Source: Paracoccus thiocyanatus
GTDB taxonomy: Bacteria; Pseudomonadota; Alphaproteobacteria; Rhodobacterales; Rhodobacteraceae
Reading direction: 5' to 3'
Assembly: GCF_900156255.1 (NCBI RefSeq)
Contig: NZ_FTMK01000012.1
Location: forward strand, 16,836-80,835
DNA: 64,000 nucleotides
Shown here piece by piece: positions 7,566-15,076 of the stretch. Both the position numbers and the translations under genes were made by a program. How positions within the stretch are numbered: position 1 is the first letter of the stretch; each line of letters starts with the position of its first letter. A model generated the notes under the pieces. The model worked only from the letters and a program-made list of their open reading frames with translations, was not told where the DNA came from and did no database searches.

Positions 7566-7988
7566 ATGACCGCGTCCCTGAACCTGATGAAGCTTTGCGT
7601 CGGTTGCGACGACCCGGCCGAGCTTGGCGCCTGGCAGAAGCACCGCTTCGGCGGCGGCCCGGCCCGCCATGTCACCCGCATGTGGCCCAAGCGCATGGCG
7701 GAACTGCTGGACGGCGGCTCGATCTACTGGGTGTTCAAGGGGGTGATGCAGGCCCGCCAGCGCATCCTGGACCTGCATGAGGTGCAGGGCGAGGACGGCA
7801 TTCGCCGCTGCGCGCTGATGCTCGACCCGACGCTGGTGCGTGTCGCCGCCGTGCCGCGCCGTCCCTTTCAGGGCTGGCGCTACCTGCCGGGCAGCGAAGC
7901 CCCCCCCGATCTGCCTGCGGGCCGCGGGGACGAACCCAGCCTGCCACCCGAAATCGCCCGCGCCCTGGCCGAGATGGGCCTGCGCTGA
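7566..7988 (+). CDS. DUF1489 family protein
   Basis: A 140-residue protein reading MTASLNLMKLCVGCDDPAEL, then W-Q-K-H-R-F-G-G-G and H-V-T-R-M-W-P-K-R, the standard opening of DUF1489, a family almost confined to alphaproteobacteria. Later markers are the G-G-S-I-Y-W-V-F-K-G segment near residue 58 and R-R-P-F-Q-G-W-R-Y-L near residue 99. Function is unknown; it has been noted as a lysophospholipase-neighbour or helper only by context elsewhere. It is divergent from carbonic anhydrase. Its 3' side is where the tRNA-Gly-targeted prophage integrated. Confidence 0.88.
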   Translation: MTASLNLMKLCVGCDDPAELGAWQKHRFGGGPARHVTRMWPKRMAELLDGGSIYWVFKGVMQARQRILDLHEVQGEDGIRRCALMLDPTLVRVAAVPRRPFQGWRYLPGSEAPPDLPAGRGDEPSLPPEIARALAEMGLR

Positions 7989-8010
7989 ACCGGACGCGTT
8001 TGCGGAGGGT

Positions 8011-8034
8011 TGGAGCGGGTGAAGGGAATCGAAC
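8011..8034. repeat. attL: duplicated 3' end of tRNA-Gly(CCC)
   Basis: A 24-base sequence beginning TGGAGCGGGT and ending AATCGAAC is identical to 10170-10193, the CCA end through T-loop of the tRNA-Gly gene. The copy here is only the tail of the tRNA, the usual scar of integration into a tRNA gene. Confidence 0.9.
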
Positions 8035-8073
8035 TTTGAGATACTTGTTGTATTTCAATAAGTTATTTAAGGG

Positions 8074-8109
8074 TCTGGCACTGTTTTTCGGTCAGATTTC
8101 TGGCACCAA
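8074..8109. repeat. Two TCTGGCAC repeats beside attL
   Basis: TCTGGCAC occurs at 8074-8081 and 8099-8106; the second is part of TTCTGGCACCAA (8098-8109), which recurs exactly at 10091-10102 beside attR. Direct repeats flanking att cores are the usual form of integrase arm-type sites; the role is inferred. Confidence 0.45.
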
Positions 8110-8132
8110 TTGACGTTACGTCATGCCATGAG

Positions 8133-8157
8133 AAAGCCCCGGTCGTGCCGGGGCTTT
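8133..8157. terminator. Strong bidirectional terminator of the prophage
   Basis: AAAGCCCCGG (8133-8142) and CCGGGGCTTT (8148-8157) pair perfectly over 10 bp with a 5-base loop, followed by a T on the plus strand and with the A-run serving as T-run on the minus strand. It closes the phage operon ending at 8180. Confidence 0.8.
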
Positions 8158-8179
8158 TGGTCGTCATGGGTGCTGCGGA

Positions 8180-8665
8180 TCAGGTGGCTTGCTGGTCGTC
8201 GTCCAGCCAAAGGCCATAGTCGTTCGCGGTCTTAACCAGCCGGCGCTTGCGCGCTTGCAGGCTGCGCTTCTGGCGGGCGCGGTTGGCCTCGGGGATGCCA
8301 CGCTGTTCTTCTTCCTCTAGTCGGCGCAGTTGCGCATCTAGGACCGCAGCGCGGTCAATGTCAAGCGCGCCGCCAATGGCACCGATGCGCCCGATCTCGG
8401 CCAGCCCGACGATATTGTAAGCCTTGCCGTCCATCACCAGCCGGTCGGCGGTGGTGATCTCTACCTGCGGATAGCGGATCAGGAACACGGCTTTGCGGTT
8501 ATCCATCTCGCCCGGCCCGGTCAGGAACTCGGTGGTGCTGGCCTCTTTCAGTTCGGCCCGTGTGGTCAGGATCGGCAGCCAGCTTTCCCGCCCGATGCCA
8601 TAGTCATCAACCAGCACATGCGCGCGCTCGATCTGGATACGGTGCTGTAGCTTGCCGGCGCGCAT
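8180..8665 (-). CDS. Phage head closure / head-tail adaptor protein with extra C-terminal segment
   Basis: 161 residues from MRAGKLQHRIQIERAHVLVD. The first about 100 residues match small head-closure proteins: V-D-D-Y-G-I-G-R-E-S-W, then R-A-E-L-K-E-A-S-T-T-E-F and R-L-V-M-D-G-K-A-Y-N-I-V-G-L. Such proteins usually stop near residue 110. Here they run on into a charged helical tail (A-Q-L-R-R-L-E-E-E-E-Q-R-G then A-R-Q-K-R-S-L-Q-A-R-K-R-R) ending N-D-Y-G-L-W-L-D-D-D, which I do not recognise as part of the family and which may come from a different gene joined by deletion. The ATG shares a base with the DUF3168 stop (TAATG). Confidence 0.7.
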   Translation of the reverse strand: MRAGKLQHRIQIERAHVLVDDYGIGRESWLPILTTRAELKEASTTEFLTGPGEMDNRKAVFLIRYPQVEITTADRLVMDGKAYNIVGLAEIGRIGAIGGALDIDRAAVLDAQLRRLEEEEQRGIPEANRARQKRSLQARKRRLVKTANDYGLWLDDDQQAT

Positions 8666-9084
8666 TAGCTGGCCCTCCACCGCAGGATGCAGCGCAACGC
8701 AATCACCGCGTGGGCGAAAGACATGGCCGGATCGGGATCGGGCACCCAGGCCATGGCCGGCCGCTCCCATTCATCCACCTGCACACCATCCACGCGGGGC
8801 GCATCCATCAGCGCCAGCAAGGCCGCGCTGGTGATCTGGTGCGCAATGTCCGACTGGTCGGCAGCGGTCCAGACATGCAGCTTCATGGAAACCTCGGCCA
8901 CCACCTGCCCGCCAGACGCGCGCCCGAGAATATCCACCTGCGCAGGTGCCATGATGATAACCGGCGCATCCTCGGGCCGGGCAATACCCGCCCGGATACG
9001 CTCGGGCGTGACGTGCTCGGCAATGGCCGGCGTTGCGACCAGCGCCAGTTTGACGGCGCGTTGCAGTTCCATGTCGGGACTCAT
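8665..9084 (-). CDS. DUF3168 tail completion (tail terminator) protein
   Basis: 139 residues. MELQRAVKLALVATPAIAEH and the later P-A-Q-V-D-I-L-G-R, V-S-M-K-L-H-V-W-T-A-A-D-Q-S and A-M-S-F-A-H-A-V-I-A-L-R fit DUF3168, the tail-terminator family found between HK97 gp10-like and major tail genes. In a working phage it caps the tail tube at the head junction. The start overlaps the stop of the preceding gene by four bases; MELQ four codons in is an alternative start. It appears full length. Confidence 0.8.
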   Translation of the reverse strand: MSPDMELQRAVKLALVATPAIAEHVTPERIRAGIARPEDAPVIIMAPAQVDILGRASGGQVVAEVSMKLHVWTAADQSDIAHQITSAALLALMDAPRVDGVQVDEWERPAMAWVPDPDPAMSFAHAVIALRCILRWRAS

Positions 9085-9623
9085 TGGCTGGCCTCGCGGA
9101 AAGCTTTGCGCATCCGGCGATTGATACGCTGTTCAAGGCGGCGGCGGTTCAGGCGCCAGCTTGGATTGAAAAACGGCGCAGCAGGCATCTTCCCGGTGCT
9201 GGTGCCGTCCTCGTGGCGGCGTTCCTCGGTGCCGCCCTCAACAAGATGCGCGTGGCGGGCATCGGTATCGCCTGCCGTCACCAGCACCTCGAACGGGCCT
9301 GCCGTGCGCTGCCCGCCATCGGTGGAATGGGGCGGGGTCGTCTCGCCGGGGCCGGTGACGTGAATGGACTCGATCAGGCTGCCCGTGCGCCTGGACGATT
9401 CTGCAAGGGCGCGCGCATCATCCGCGACGACATTACCAGCCTTCACCAGTTCGGCGCGCAGTTCGGCGGCAACCCGATCCTTGATCGCTGCCAACTGGTC
9501 GAAAGCGCCTTTCTCGATCACGTCGCCTACCCGGTCAGGGGTGCTGAACGGCCACGCAATGCCGGTGATCTCGCCGGCCTCGGTAGCGGTAAGCTGGGCC
9601 TTTACCTCGATCCGGTCAGCCAT
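9081..9623 (-). CDS. Hybrid ORF: HK97 prohead protease N-terminus joined to gp10-like protein
   Basis: 180 residues. Residues 1-42 (MADRIEVKAQLTATEAGEIT, then W-P-F-S-T-P-D-R-V-G-D-V-I-E-K-G-A-F) are the conserved start of HK97-type prohead proteases. From about residue 43 the text changes to A-A-I-K-D-R-V-A-A-E-L-R-A-E-L and later S-L-I-E-S-I-H-V-T-G-P-G, A-H-L-V-E-G-G-T and M-P-A-A-P-F-F-N-P-S-W-R, the conserved body and end of HK97 gp10 proteins. The protease catalytic region and the capsid genes that normally lie between are missing. The reading frame is unbroken through the join. Upstream ORF codons before 9623 are not used because the family start is clear. Confidence 0.75.
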   Translation of the reverse strand: MADRIEVKAQLTATEAGEITGIAWPFSTPDRVGDVIEKGAFDQLAAIKDRVAAELRAELVKAGNVVADDARALAESSRRTGSLIESIHVTGPGETTPPHSTDGGQRTAGPFEVLVTAGDTDARHAHLVEGGTEERRHEDGTSTGKMPAAPFFNPSWRLNRRRLEQRINRRMRKAFREASQ

Positions 9624-10077
9624 CGGCCTGCACCTCGTCAGCGCCCAGCCAGCGGGCGGCAAGGATCGCGGTGGCGAGCGGCAGCACCTCGGCAATGCCT
9701 TCGCGCTGGAACCGCTGCATCACCTTGTCCCGTTCGGCCTCGATTGCATCGGCGGTCGGATAGTTGGCGCGCGTCGTCTCATCCTCGGCCAGCGCCGCCA
9801 TGTAGCGTTGCCAGACCGCGCGGCCATAGTCGGCAGTCGTGATAGGGTCGCGCGGATCGGCCTGCCGGTTGCCGGTTGTGGATGCCTCGGCGGTCGCGAT
9901 CTGGCGCTGTAGGGTCGCCACAGCAGCGGGCAGCGCCTTCATGGCAGCGCGACGTTCGCCACCTAGCGGCGTCACCAGTTCGGTTTTTCCGATGATCTGG
10001 CGAAGATGCGCCGGGACAGCAATTCGGGCATAGAATCGACCGCCCTTGACCTTCAAATGCCTGACCTGACCAGCCAT
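9616..10077 (-). CDS. Truncated tyrosine-type phage integrase (DUF6538 N-terminal domain)
   Basis: 153 residues starting MAGQVRHLKVKGGRFYARIA, then V-P-A-H-L-R-Q-I-I-G-K-T-E-L, the DUF6538 domain that begins many alphaproteobacterial integrases, followed by a helical core-binding region (T-T-A-D-Y-G-R-A-V-W-Q-R-Y). The R-H-x-x-R-H-Y catalytic domain is gone. The last about 22 residues (L-P-L-A-T-A-I-L-A-A-R-W-L-G-A-D-E) probably belong to another phage gene, whose stop overlaps the protease start by eight bases. Start chosen at 10077 since earlier codons overlap the TTCTGGCACCAA repeat and are not family-like. Inactive as a recombinase. Confidence 0.7.
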   Translation of the reverse strand: MAGQVRHLKVKGGRFYARIAVPAHLRQIIGKTELVTPLGGERRAAMKALPAAVATLQRQIATAEASTTGNRQADPRDPITTADYGRAVWQRYMAALAEDETTRANYPTADAIEAERDKVMQRFQREGIAEVLPLATAILAARWLGADEVQADG

Positions 10078-10090
10078 CGCAGAACCCCCA

Positions 10091-10102
10091 TTCTGGCACC
10101 AA
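10091..10102. repeat. Right copy of the TTCTGGCACCAA repeat
   Basis: Exact 12-base match to 8098-8109, lying between the integrase start and attR. Putative integrase arm-type site; see the left copy. Confidence 0.45.
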
Positions 10103-10169
10103 CTTTGGAACCAAAAGCGGCACAACGCCCAGCAATGCAAGGCTTTTATCGTGTTTGCTGGGGATTTGC

Positions 10170-10193
10170 TGGAGCGGGTGAAGGGAATCGAAC
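10170..10193. repeat. attR: 24-bp core within tRNA-Gly(CCC)
   Basis: Perfect direct repeat of 8011-8034. The intact tRNA gene is on this side, and the insertion restored its 3' end. Confidence 0.9.
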
Positions 10194-10243
10194 CCTCGTC
10201 TTCAGCTTGGGAAGCTGCGGCTCTACCATTGAGCTACACCCGC
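10170..10243 (-). tRNA. tRNA-Gly (anticodon CCC)
   Basis: 74 bases including an encoded CCA. Acceptor GCGGGTG pairs with CACCCGC, the anticodon loop is TTCCCAA, giving CCC for GGG codons, and the T-arm reads AGGGTTCGATTCCCT. The first anticodon-stem pair is G-A, a form also common in related tRNAs. It is the integration site of the prophage remnant. Confidence 0.95.
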
Positions 10244-10253
10244 GACGCCCGCC

Positions 10254-10282
10254 TGATTACCGCCTCGTCCGGCGGGCCGCAA
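10254..10282 (-). promoter_or_regulatory. Promoter of tRNA-Gly
   Basis: TTGCGG (10282-10277) and TAATCA (10259-10254) on the minus strand are 17 bases apart, ending 10 bases before the tRNA 5' end. Confidence 0.45.
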
Positions 10283-10487
10283 GATCAATCTGCACGCCCC
10301 GCTTCATGGCTTGCCGGATGCCCGAAACCGGCGCATGGCCGCCATCCGCGGCGCCCATGCGGCGGCGGGACGGGCGCGCGTGGCGCGTGGACGGCGCGGC
10401 AATGGTCTGCGCAAGGCGGTTTTGGGATTGATAATCCTGTGCGAAACTGTTCGTTATGCACCCGTCAGCAAATGCCGGAGCAAAACG

Positions 10488-11771
10488 ATGTTCGCGCTAT
10501 CGCGCCGCATGGCGATTTCCGTGATCCTTCCGCTTGCGGCGGGGCTTTCCTGCATGCCCGCCTGGGCGCAGGATCCCGCGCAAATGCCGCCGCAGCCCGT
10601 GACCGTGGTGACGCTTCATGCCCAGGATGTGGCGCTGACCACCACCCTGCCCGGCCGCGTCACCGCCTCGGCCGAGGCCGAAGTGCGGCCGCAGGTCAAC
10701 GGCATCGTCACCGAGCGGCTGTTCGACGAAGGCAGCCATGTGCAGGTCGGCGATCCGCTGTTCCGCATTGATGCGACCACCTATGAGGCGGCCGTCGCGC
10801 AGGCCGAGGCTGCCGTGGCCCAGGCCCGCGCCCAGGCCGAGGCGGCGCGCCGCGAGGCCGAGCGCGTGGGCGCGCTGCGCGACCGCCGCGTCGCCAGCGA
10901 AAGCACGACCGAGAACGCCATCGCCGCCCGCGATTCCGCCGAGGCGGCGGTCAAGGTCGCCGAGGCGCAGTTGCTGACCGCCCGCATCGAGCTGGAGCGC
11001 ACCACAATCCAGGCCGAGCTTGACGGCGAGATCGGCCTGGCGCAGACCAGCCAGGGCGCGCTTGTGACCGCAGGCCAGGCCAACCCCTTGGCCGTGATCC
11101 GCAAGCTTGACCCGGTGCATGTGGACGTCACGCAATCGGCGGCCGAGATCATCCGCTTCCAGCGCCAGAGGGCCGCGCAGGACCAGGAGCGCCCGGCGCA
11201 AAAGGTCACGCTGCGCCTGGCCGACGGCACCGAATACGCGCATGAGGGCCGGCTGACCGCCGCCGAGCCCTATGTGAACGAAACGACCGGCGTGGTCACG
11301 CTGCGCATGGCTTTCGCCAATCCCGAACGCATCCTGCTGCCCGGCATGTATGTGCAGGCGGTGGTGCAGCAGACCACGGCCCGCAACGTCCTGCTTGCCC
11401 CGCAGGAAGGCGTCAGCCGCGACCGCCGCGGCCAGCCCATAGCCCTGGTGGTGAACGCCGACAACGTGGTGGAACAGCGCCAGTTGGCCATCCTTCAGGA
11501 CAGCGGCAACGACTGGATCGTCAGCGAGGGGCTGGCGGACGGCGACCGCATCATTGTCGAGGGGGTGCAGAAGATCGCCCCCGGCATGACCGTCGCCCCC
11601 GAGGAACGCCAGACCCCGGCCCCCGATGCGCAGCCAAGCCCGGCCGCCGCGCCCGAGCCGGCAAATGACGGCGCCCAGCCTGCCGCCGCCCAAGGCACGG
11701 GCGACCAGGCCGAATCCGCAGCCCAATCCCCGGCCCAATCCCAGGCCGGCGCCGAAACCCCGGCGAACTGA
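10488..11771 (+). CDS. RND efflux system periplasmic adaptor (AcrA/MexA type)
   Basis: 427 residues with a signal peptide (cleavage near P-A-W-A-Q-D). Domains in order: beta-barrel and lipoyl half (V-R-P-Q-V-N-G-I-V-T-E-R-L-F near residue 67), a long helical hairpin (A-A-V-A-Q-A-E-A-A-V-A-Q-A-R, E-A-A-R-R-E-A-E-R), second lipoyl half, barrel, membrane-proximal domain, then a low-complexity Ala/Pro/Gln tail (from about residue 375). The barrel has L-L-P-G-M-Y-V-Q-A-V, a family signature. It links the inner-membrane RND pump encoded 40 bases downstream to an outer-membrane channel; no tolC-like gene is here. M-F-A-L and M-A-I-S are both possible starts. No local TetR-type repressor is seen. Confidence 0.95.
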   Translation: MFALSRRMAISVILPLAAGLSCMPAWAQDPAQMPPQPVTVVTLHAQDVALTTTLPGRVTASAEAEVRPQVNGIVTERLFDEGSHVQVGDPLFRIDATTYEAAVAQAEAAVAQARAQAEAARREAERVGALRDRRVASESTTENAIAARDSAEAAVKVAEAQLLTARIELERTTIQAELDGEIGLAQTSQGALVTAGQANPLAVIRKLDPVHVDVTQSAAEIIRFQRQRAAQDQERPAQKVTLRLADGTEYAHEGRLTAAEPYVNETTGVVTLRMAFANPERILLPGMYVQAVVQQTTARNVLLAPQEGVSRDRRGQPIALVVNADNVVEQRQLAILQDSGNDWIVSEGLADGDRIIVEGVQKIAPGMTVAPEERQTPAPDAQPSPAAAPEPANDGAQPAAAQGTGDQAESAAQSPAQSQAGAETPAN

Positions 11772-11811
11772 TCCCGGACGCAGCGAGCGAACAGAAGCAC
11801 AGGAACCGCAC

Positions 11812-14800
11812 ATGGCCCGCTTTTTTATCGACCGTCCGGTCTTTGCCTGGGTGATCTCGATCCTGATCATGGGCCTGGGGCTTTTATCGATCGTATCGCT
11901 GCCGGTGGCGCAATATCCGCAGATCGCGCCGCCCTCGGTGACGATCCGGGCGACCTATCCCGGCGCCTCGGCCGATACGGTGGCCAATACCGTCACCCAG
12001 GTCATCGAACAGCAGATGACCGGGCTGGACGGGCTGCGCTATTTTTCCTCCAGTTCCAGTTCCGCCGGCACCTCGAACACGACGCTGACCTTTGAAACCG
12101 GCACCGATCCCGACATCGCCCAGGTGCAGGTGCAGAACAAGCTGGCGCAAGCCACCGCGCTTTTGCCCGAGCCGGTGCAGCGCCAGGGCATCACGGTCGA
12201 GAAATCCGCCTCGGGCTTCCTGATGGTCGTGGGCCTGACCTCGTCGGACGACCGCTATGAACAGGTGGACCTGGCCGATTACCTGATCTCGAACCTGGTC
12301 AACGACCTTTCGCGGGTCGAGGGCGTGGGCTCGGTCCAGGTCTTCGGCGCGCAATATGCGATGCGCATCTGGCTGGACCCGTCCAAGCTTGCCGCCTATG
12401 AGTTGACGCCTTCGGACGTGGTTGCGGCGGTCTCGTCGGAAAACGCGCAGATCTCGGCCGGTTCCTTTGGCAGCCAGCCCGCGCCCCAGGGGCAGATGCT
12501 GAACGCCACCATCACCGCGCAGTCGCTGCTGTCCACCCCCGAGGATTTCGAGCAGATCGTCCTGCGCGCCGAACAGGACGGCGGGCTGATCCTGCTGAAA
12601 GACGTGGCCCGCGTCGAAATCGGCGCCGAGAACTACATGACCAACGCCCGCTATAACGGCCAGCCGGCCTCGGGCATGGCGATCAGCCTGTCCTCGGGCG
12701 CCAACGCGCTGGACACCGCGGACCGGGTCAAGGCGCGGATGGAGGAGTTCGCCCGCTTCTTCCCCGAGGGCATGGAATATGTGATCCCCTTCGACACCTC
12801 GCCCTTCGTGCTGATCTCTATCGAAGAGGTGGTCAAGACCCTGGTCGAGGCGATCGTGCTGGTGTTCTTCGTCATGCTGCTGTTCTTGCAGAACTGGCGT
12901 GCGACGCTGATCCCGACCCTGGCGGTGCCGGTGGTGCTTTTGGGCACCTTTGGCGTGCTGGCGGCGCTGGGATTCACCATCAACACCCTGACCATGCTGG
13001 CCATGGTGCTGGCCATCGGCCTGCTTGTCGACGACGCCATCGTCGTGGTGGAAAACGTCGAGCGCATCATGGAGGAAGAGGGGCTGTCCCCGCGCGAGGC
13101 GACGCGCAAATCCATGGGCCAGATCACCGGCGCGCTGATCGGCATCGCGCTGGTGCTGTCGGCGGTCTTCGTGCCCATGGCGTTTTTCGGCGGCTCGACC
13201 GGGGTGATCTACAAGCAGTTCGCCATCACCATCGCCTCGGCCATGGGCCTGTCGGTGCTGGTGGCGCTGACCCTGACCCCGGCGCTTTGCGCCACGCTGC
13301 TGAAGAACGAGCATGGGCACAAGACCCGCGGCTTCTTCGGCCTGTTCAACCGCGGCTTCGACCGCACCGTCCACGGCTATGGCAATTCGGTAAGCTGGCT
13401 GATCCGGCGGCCGCTGCGGATGATGCTGGTCTATCTGGCGATCGGCGCGGCCATGGTGTTCCTGTTCCTGCGCACCCCCACCGGCTTTCTGCCCGACGAA
13501 GACCAGGGCATCATGTTCGTGCTGATCCAGGGTCCGACCGGGGCCACCTCGGAACGCACCGATGCGGTGATCGACCAGATCCAGCATTATTTCGCGGAAA
13601 ACGAAGCCGAAAATGTCGAGAGCTTCTTCGGCGTCTCGGGCTTCAGCTTCGGCGGATCGGGGCAGAACATGGGCATGGCCTTCCTGCGGCTCAAGGACTG
13701 GGACGAGCGGCCCGACGCCCAGCAATCGGTGCAGGCCATCGCCGGGCGCGCATTCCCGGCGCTGATGGGCATTCGCGACGCCATGGTCTTTCCCATCGTG
13801 CCGCCCTCGGTGATCGAGCTTGGCAACGTCTCGGGCTTCGACTTCTACCTGCAAGCCCGCGGCGGCCAGACGCATGAGCAATTGCTGGACGCGCGCAACC
13901 AGCTTCTGGGCATGGCCGGGCAGGATGGGCGCATCGCCCAGGCGCGGCCGAACGGGCTGGAGGACGCGGCGCAATACAATCTTGACGTCGATTGGCGCAA
14001 GGCGGGCGCGATGGGCATCTCGGCCACCGATGTGGGCAGCCTGCTTTCCGTCGCCTGGGCGGGAACCTATGTGAACGACTTCATCGACCGCGGCCGGATC
14101 AAAAAGGTCTATGTCCAGGGCGAACCGCAATCGCGCGCCGTGCCCACCCATATCGACAAGTGGCGGGTCAGAAACAGCTCTGGCGGGCTGGTGCCTTTCG
14201 CGAACTTCGCCGATGGCCGCTGGAGCTATGGGCCGCAGGGCCTGGACCGCTATAACGGCGTGCCCGCCATGCAGATCCAGGGCAGCCCCGCCCCCGGCGT
14301 CTCGTCCGGGCAGGGCATGGCGGCGGTCGAGGAACTGGCGGCGCAGCTTCCCACGGGGTTTGACGTGGCCTGGACCGGCTTGTCGCTGGAAGAGCAGCAG
14401 GCCGGCAACCAGACCATGCTGCTTTACGGCCTGTCGCTGGCGGTGGTCTTCCTGTGCCTGGCCGCGCTTTACGAAAGCTGGTCGATCCCGTTCGCGGTGA
14501 TGCTGGCCATGCCCATCGGCGTGCTGGGCGCGCTGGTCGGGGCGTGGCTGGGCGGCTTTGACAATGGCGTGTTCTTCCAGGTCGGCCTGCTGACCGTGAT
14601 CGGCCTGACCGGCAAGAACGCCATCCTGATCGTGGAGTTCGCCCGCGAACAGGCCGACCAGGGCAAGCCGCTCTACGAGGCCGTGACAGAGGCCGCGCGC
14701 CAGCGGTTCCGGCCGATCATCATGACCTCGGTCGCCTTCTCGCTGGGTGTGCTGCCCTTGGTGCTGTCCGCCGGCGCCGGCGCGAATGGCCGCAACACCA

Positions 14801-14934
14801 TCGGCGCCACGGTGTTGGGCGGCACGGTCTCGGCCACGGTGCTGGGCGTGCTGTTCGTGCCGCTGTTCTTCGTGCTGGTGCGCCGGGCGCTTGGCAGGCC
14901 GGAACCGGCCGAACCCGCAGACGCGCGCGCCTAA
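11812..14934 (+). CDS. RND multidrug efflux pump, HAE1/AcrB family
   Basis: 1040 residues, the usual AcrB length. It begins MARFFIDRPVFAWVISILIM and has 12 membrane helices with two large periplasmic loops. The proton-relay aspartates are present in TM4 (G-L-L-V-D-D-A-I-V-V-V-E-N), and the G-P-T-G-A-T segment and the C-terminal L-L-T-V-I-G-L-T-G-K-N-A-I-L motif fit the family. It exports hydrophobic drugs or metabolites by proton antiport in complex with the preceding adaptor. A minus-strand frame stays open across most of it, but that is a codon-bias shadow. The start follows G-A-A-C-C-G-C-A-C spacing with a weak AGGAACC site. Confidence 0.96.
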   Translation: MARFFIDRPVFAWVISILIMGLGLLSIVSLPVAQYPQIAPPSVTIRATYPGASADTVANTVTQVIEQQMTGLDGLRYFSSSSSSAGTSNTTLTFETGTDPDIAQVQVQNKLAQATALLPEPVQRQGITVEKSASGFLMVVGLTSSDDRYEQVDLADYLISNLVNDLSRVEGVGSVQVFGAQYAMRIWLDPSKLAAYELTPSDVVAAVSSENAQISAGSFGSQPAPQGQMLNATITAQSLLSTPEDFEQIVLRAEQDGGLILLKDVARVEIGAENYMTNARYNGQPASGMAISLSSGANALDTADRVKARMEEFARFFPEGMEYVIPFDTSPFVLISIEEVVKTLVEAIVLVFFVMLLFLQNWRATLIPTLAVPVVLLGTFGVLAALGFTINTLTMLAMVLAIGLLVDDAIVVVENVERIMEEEGLSPREATRKSMGQITGALIGIALVLSAVFVPMAFFGGSTGVIYKQFAITIASAMGLSVLVALTLTPALCATLLKNEHGHKTRGFFGLFNRGFDRTVHGYGNSVSWLIRRPLRMMLVYLAIGAAMVFLFLRTPTGFLPDEDQGIMFVLIQGPTGATSERTDAVIDQIQHYFAENEAENVESFFGVSGFSFGGSGQNMGMAFLRLKDWDERPDAQQSVQAIAGRAFPALMGIRDAMVFPIVPPSVIELGNVSGFDFYLQARGGQTHEQLLDARNQLLGMAGQDGRIAQARPNGLEDAAQYNLDVDWRKAGAMGISATDVGSLLSVAWAGTYVNDFIDRGRIKKVYVQGEPQSRAVPTHIDKWRVRNSSGGLVPFANFADGRWSYGPQGLDRYNGVPAMQIQGSPAPGVSSGQGMAAVEELAAQLPTGFDVAWTGLSLEEQQAGNQTMLLYGLSLAVVFLCLAALYESWSIPFAVMLAMPIGVLGALVGAWLGGFDNGVFFQVGLLTVIGLTGKNAILIVEFAREQADQGKPLYEAVTEAARQRFRPIIMTSVAFSLGVLPLVLSAGAGANGRNTIGATVLGGTVSATVLGVLFVPLFFVLVRRALGRPEPAEPADARA

Positions 14935-15076
14935 GCCGAGGCGCGCGCGACGCCAAGGGGCCGGAAAAGCCCTGCGCTGCTTTGGCCCATCGGCCCGCGC
15001 GCAGGCCGCTTGCCCCGCCCCGTTCCGCACCCTAGTCTTTCCGCCAGCGCCGCCGCCCGGCGCGGCAGGGAGAAAG

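Larger units (their letters stand above)
8011..10193. mobile_element. Prophage remnant integrated in tRNA-Gly(CCC)
   Basis: A 2.2-kb segment between perfect 24-bp direct repeats. It carries, all on the minus strand, the N-terminal part of a tyrosine recombinase, a prohead-protease/gp10 hybrid, a DUF3168 tail-completion protein and a head-closure protein. Catalytic integrase, terminase, portal, capsid, tail tube and lysis genes are absent, so it cannot move or make particles by itself. The gene overlaps (ATGA, TAATG) are those of an intact phage operon, which suggests large deletions rather than slow decay. Host genes DUF1489 and tRNA-Gly flank it. Confidence 0.85.

Noticed and set aside
14747..15076. 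110 extra N-terminal codons for the NarX-like kinase
   Set aside because: The frame overlaps the end of the RND pump and is Cys/Arg/Pro-rich; the first membrane helix follows the ATG at 15077.
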